Shown here piece after piece: positions 62,947-64,000 of a stretch of 64,000 nucleotides of DNA (position 1 is the first letter of the stretch; each line of letters starts with the position of its first letter). This DNA is from Nitrospira defluvii (lineage in GTDB: Bacteria > Nitrospirota > Nitrospiria > Nitrospirales > Nitrospiraceae). The notes below the pieces were generated by a model that saw nothing but the letters and a program-made list of their open reading frames with translations, was not told the DNA's origin and ran no database searches. Location of the stretch: positions 1 through 64,000 of the forward strand of contig WYAX01000012.1 of the NCBI GenBank assembly GCA_011525625.1, read 5' to 3'. Both the position numbers and the translations under genes were made by a program.

Positions 62947-63118
62947 GGTCGGGCATTGTAGCGCATGCGCGTCCGGGAATGGGATAGGGGAGGGTGACCG
63001 AGGGTTTTCCCTACACTCTGAGCGGGCACGCGGTCGATCTGCCAGCGTAATTTCAACGAGCTGCTATAGTTGAACGAGAACAAATTGGCGCCGGACGAGG
63101 CGTTTTGGTGGCGGAACG

Positions 63119-64000
63119 ATGGGGCGAACGCACAGACAGCGTCGGCAGCGGGCAGATTTTGTGGGTGCAGCGCCCGTATGGGCGGAGTGGAGCGACGAGC
63201 AACTCCTCGATCTTCGCATGTGCGATTTGGCGTTGCGGCTCGAGGGCACCTTTTATCAGGAGCCGATTGCACAACTGTCTCGTGAATTGGATGCCCGCCG
63301 TCTGCTGTTTCATCCGCACTTCTGGATTTCAGATGAGTGGTTTACCCCGGATGGGGTGCCTGGAATTGCGGTCCCCTTCTACCTCGCCCATCCTCGCTTG
63401 GCCAAATTGGAAGCGAGTCAGATGCTGGAGGTGGAGGGCGGCACCCACGACTGGTGCATGCGCATCCTTCGCCATGAGGCTGGGCACGCGATTGAAAATG
63501 CCTTTCTGCTCCGTCGGCGTCGGCGCCGGCAGAAACTGTTCGGCCGTTCTTCTCAACCCTATCCCGAGTACTATACGCCGCGACCCTACAGCCGCAGTTT
63601 TGTGCGCCATCTGGATGTCTGGTACGCCCAAAGTCATCCGGATGAAGACTTTGCCGAAACGTTCGCCGTATGGCTGGACCCGCAATCGGGTTGGCAGGAA
63701 CGGTATCGCGGATGGCCGGTGATGAAGAAGCTGGAGTTCATGGAGCGACTCATGGGCGAGCTGGCGGGGATGAATCCCAAGGTGACGGGACGCCAATTGC
63801 TGGATCCGCTGCCTCGTCTCTATAAGACACTGCGCGATCACTACGAGGAAAAGCGGAAGCACTATGGCATCGGCCGCGCATCGTCGTATGACAGCGATTT
63901 GAAGAAATTGTTTTCGGACCAGCCCGCTCACGCCAAAAATCTCAGCGCCGCCGAATTTCTGCATCGCACCCGCAAGGACATCCGCCGGCGAGTGGCGGAA
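63119..64000 (+). CDS. Putative zinc metallopeptidase (HExxH), 3' truncated
   Basis: Open frame of 294 codons from ATG 63119 to the end of the window, with no stop. The active site is RHEAGHAIENA (HExxH), followed by a possible third ligand in HPDEDFAETFAVW. The layout matches uncharacterised zinc-binding metallopeptidases. A basic RRRRRR stretch follows the motif. TATAGT at 63065-63070 may be a -10. Upstream frames are shadows. The C-terminus lies outside the window. Confidence 0.75.
   Translation, partial: MGRTHRQRRQRADFVGAAPVWAEWSDEQLLDLRMCDLALRLEGTFYQEPIAQLSRELDARRLLFHPHFWISDEWFTPDGVPGIAVPFYLAHPRLAKLEASQMLEVEGGTHDWCMRILRHEAGHAIENAFLLRRRRRRQKLFGRSSQPYPEYYTPRPYSRSFVRHLDVWYAQSHPDEDFAETFAVWLDPQSGWQERYRGWPVMKKLEFMERLMGELAGMNPKVTGRQLLDPLPRLYKTLRDHYEEKRKHYGIGRASSYDSDLKKLFSDQPAHAKNLSAAEFLHRTRKDIRRRVAE

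Overview
The window looks like a chromosome segment of a Nitrospira-type bacterium (phylum Nitrospirota). This is inferred from the GC-rich housekeeping gene set, the gene orders and the feel of the proteins. No nxr, amo or other diagnostic nitrification gene is present, so genus-level assignment is an inference. No rRNA operon, CRISPR array or complete insertion sequence was seen.

Layout. 1-1634: right end of an integrative element (partial gene, AlpA-like HTH, tyrosine integrase) abutting the 3' end of an initiator tRNA gene. 1799-8256: fmt-rsmB-rpe-pheS-pheT on the plus strand; the PheRS pair is of archaeal/eukaryotic type. 8309-11581, minus strand: tRNA-Val, thrS, infC (apparent ATC start), rpmI, rplT. 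11716-12676: an HU protein and a Fis-type regulator. 12926-20569: an assimilatory sulfate-reduction cluster behind a good sigma-70 promoter (Rrf2 regulator, fused sulfite reductase-HEPN-TusA, APS reductase, a TrpD-like protein, cysD, cysN with a degenerate APS-kinase domain). 20717-23277: Mrp-type ATPase, a zinc-ribbon/PCP_red-repeat protein and a His-rich membrane protein. 23427-26441: yebC, ruvA, a Cys-rich exported protein, ruvB. 26580-37836: a long aromatic amino acid/lipid/translation operon (pheA, hisC-like, aroF, tyrA, aroA, cmk, plsC, rpsA, sppA, IHF/HU-like, a second PCP_red-repeat protein) closed by a clear terminator. 38278-44856: small and envelope genes, an FG-GAP lipoprotein, a D,D-carboxypeptidase, an OxyR-like LysR regulator and a divergent lipoprotein globin. 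44887-49429, minus strand: glutamate dehydrogenase, lipB, an HtrA-like protease and a group 2 sigma factor. 49674-53006: probably leaderless trmI, an SDR, aroE, aroK, tRNA-Arg. 53335-64000: Pal-like lipoprotein, DUF3422 protein, two PilZ proteins, TonB-C-terminal protein, zwf, msrA, ttcA, two twin 47-aa zinc-ribbon microproteins and a truncated metallopeptidase.

How it works together. Aromatic biosynthesis is nearly complete between the two clusters (aroF, aroE, aroK, aroA, pheA, tyrA and an aminotransferase). Sulfate assimilation is complete from sulfate to sulfide: ATP sulfurylase CysDN, an APS-type CysH, siroheme sulfite reductase. The four-cysteine CysH explains why the APS-kinase domain on CysN could decay. 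The most unusual items are the archaeal-type PheRS, the sulfite reductase with a cysteine tetrad in both halves, the two PCP_red-repeat proteins, the Cys-rich protein between ruvA and ruvB, the OxyR-like regulator/globin pair with a palindromic operator, and the twin zinc-ribbon microproteins.
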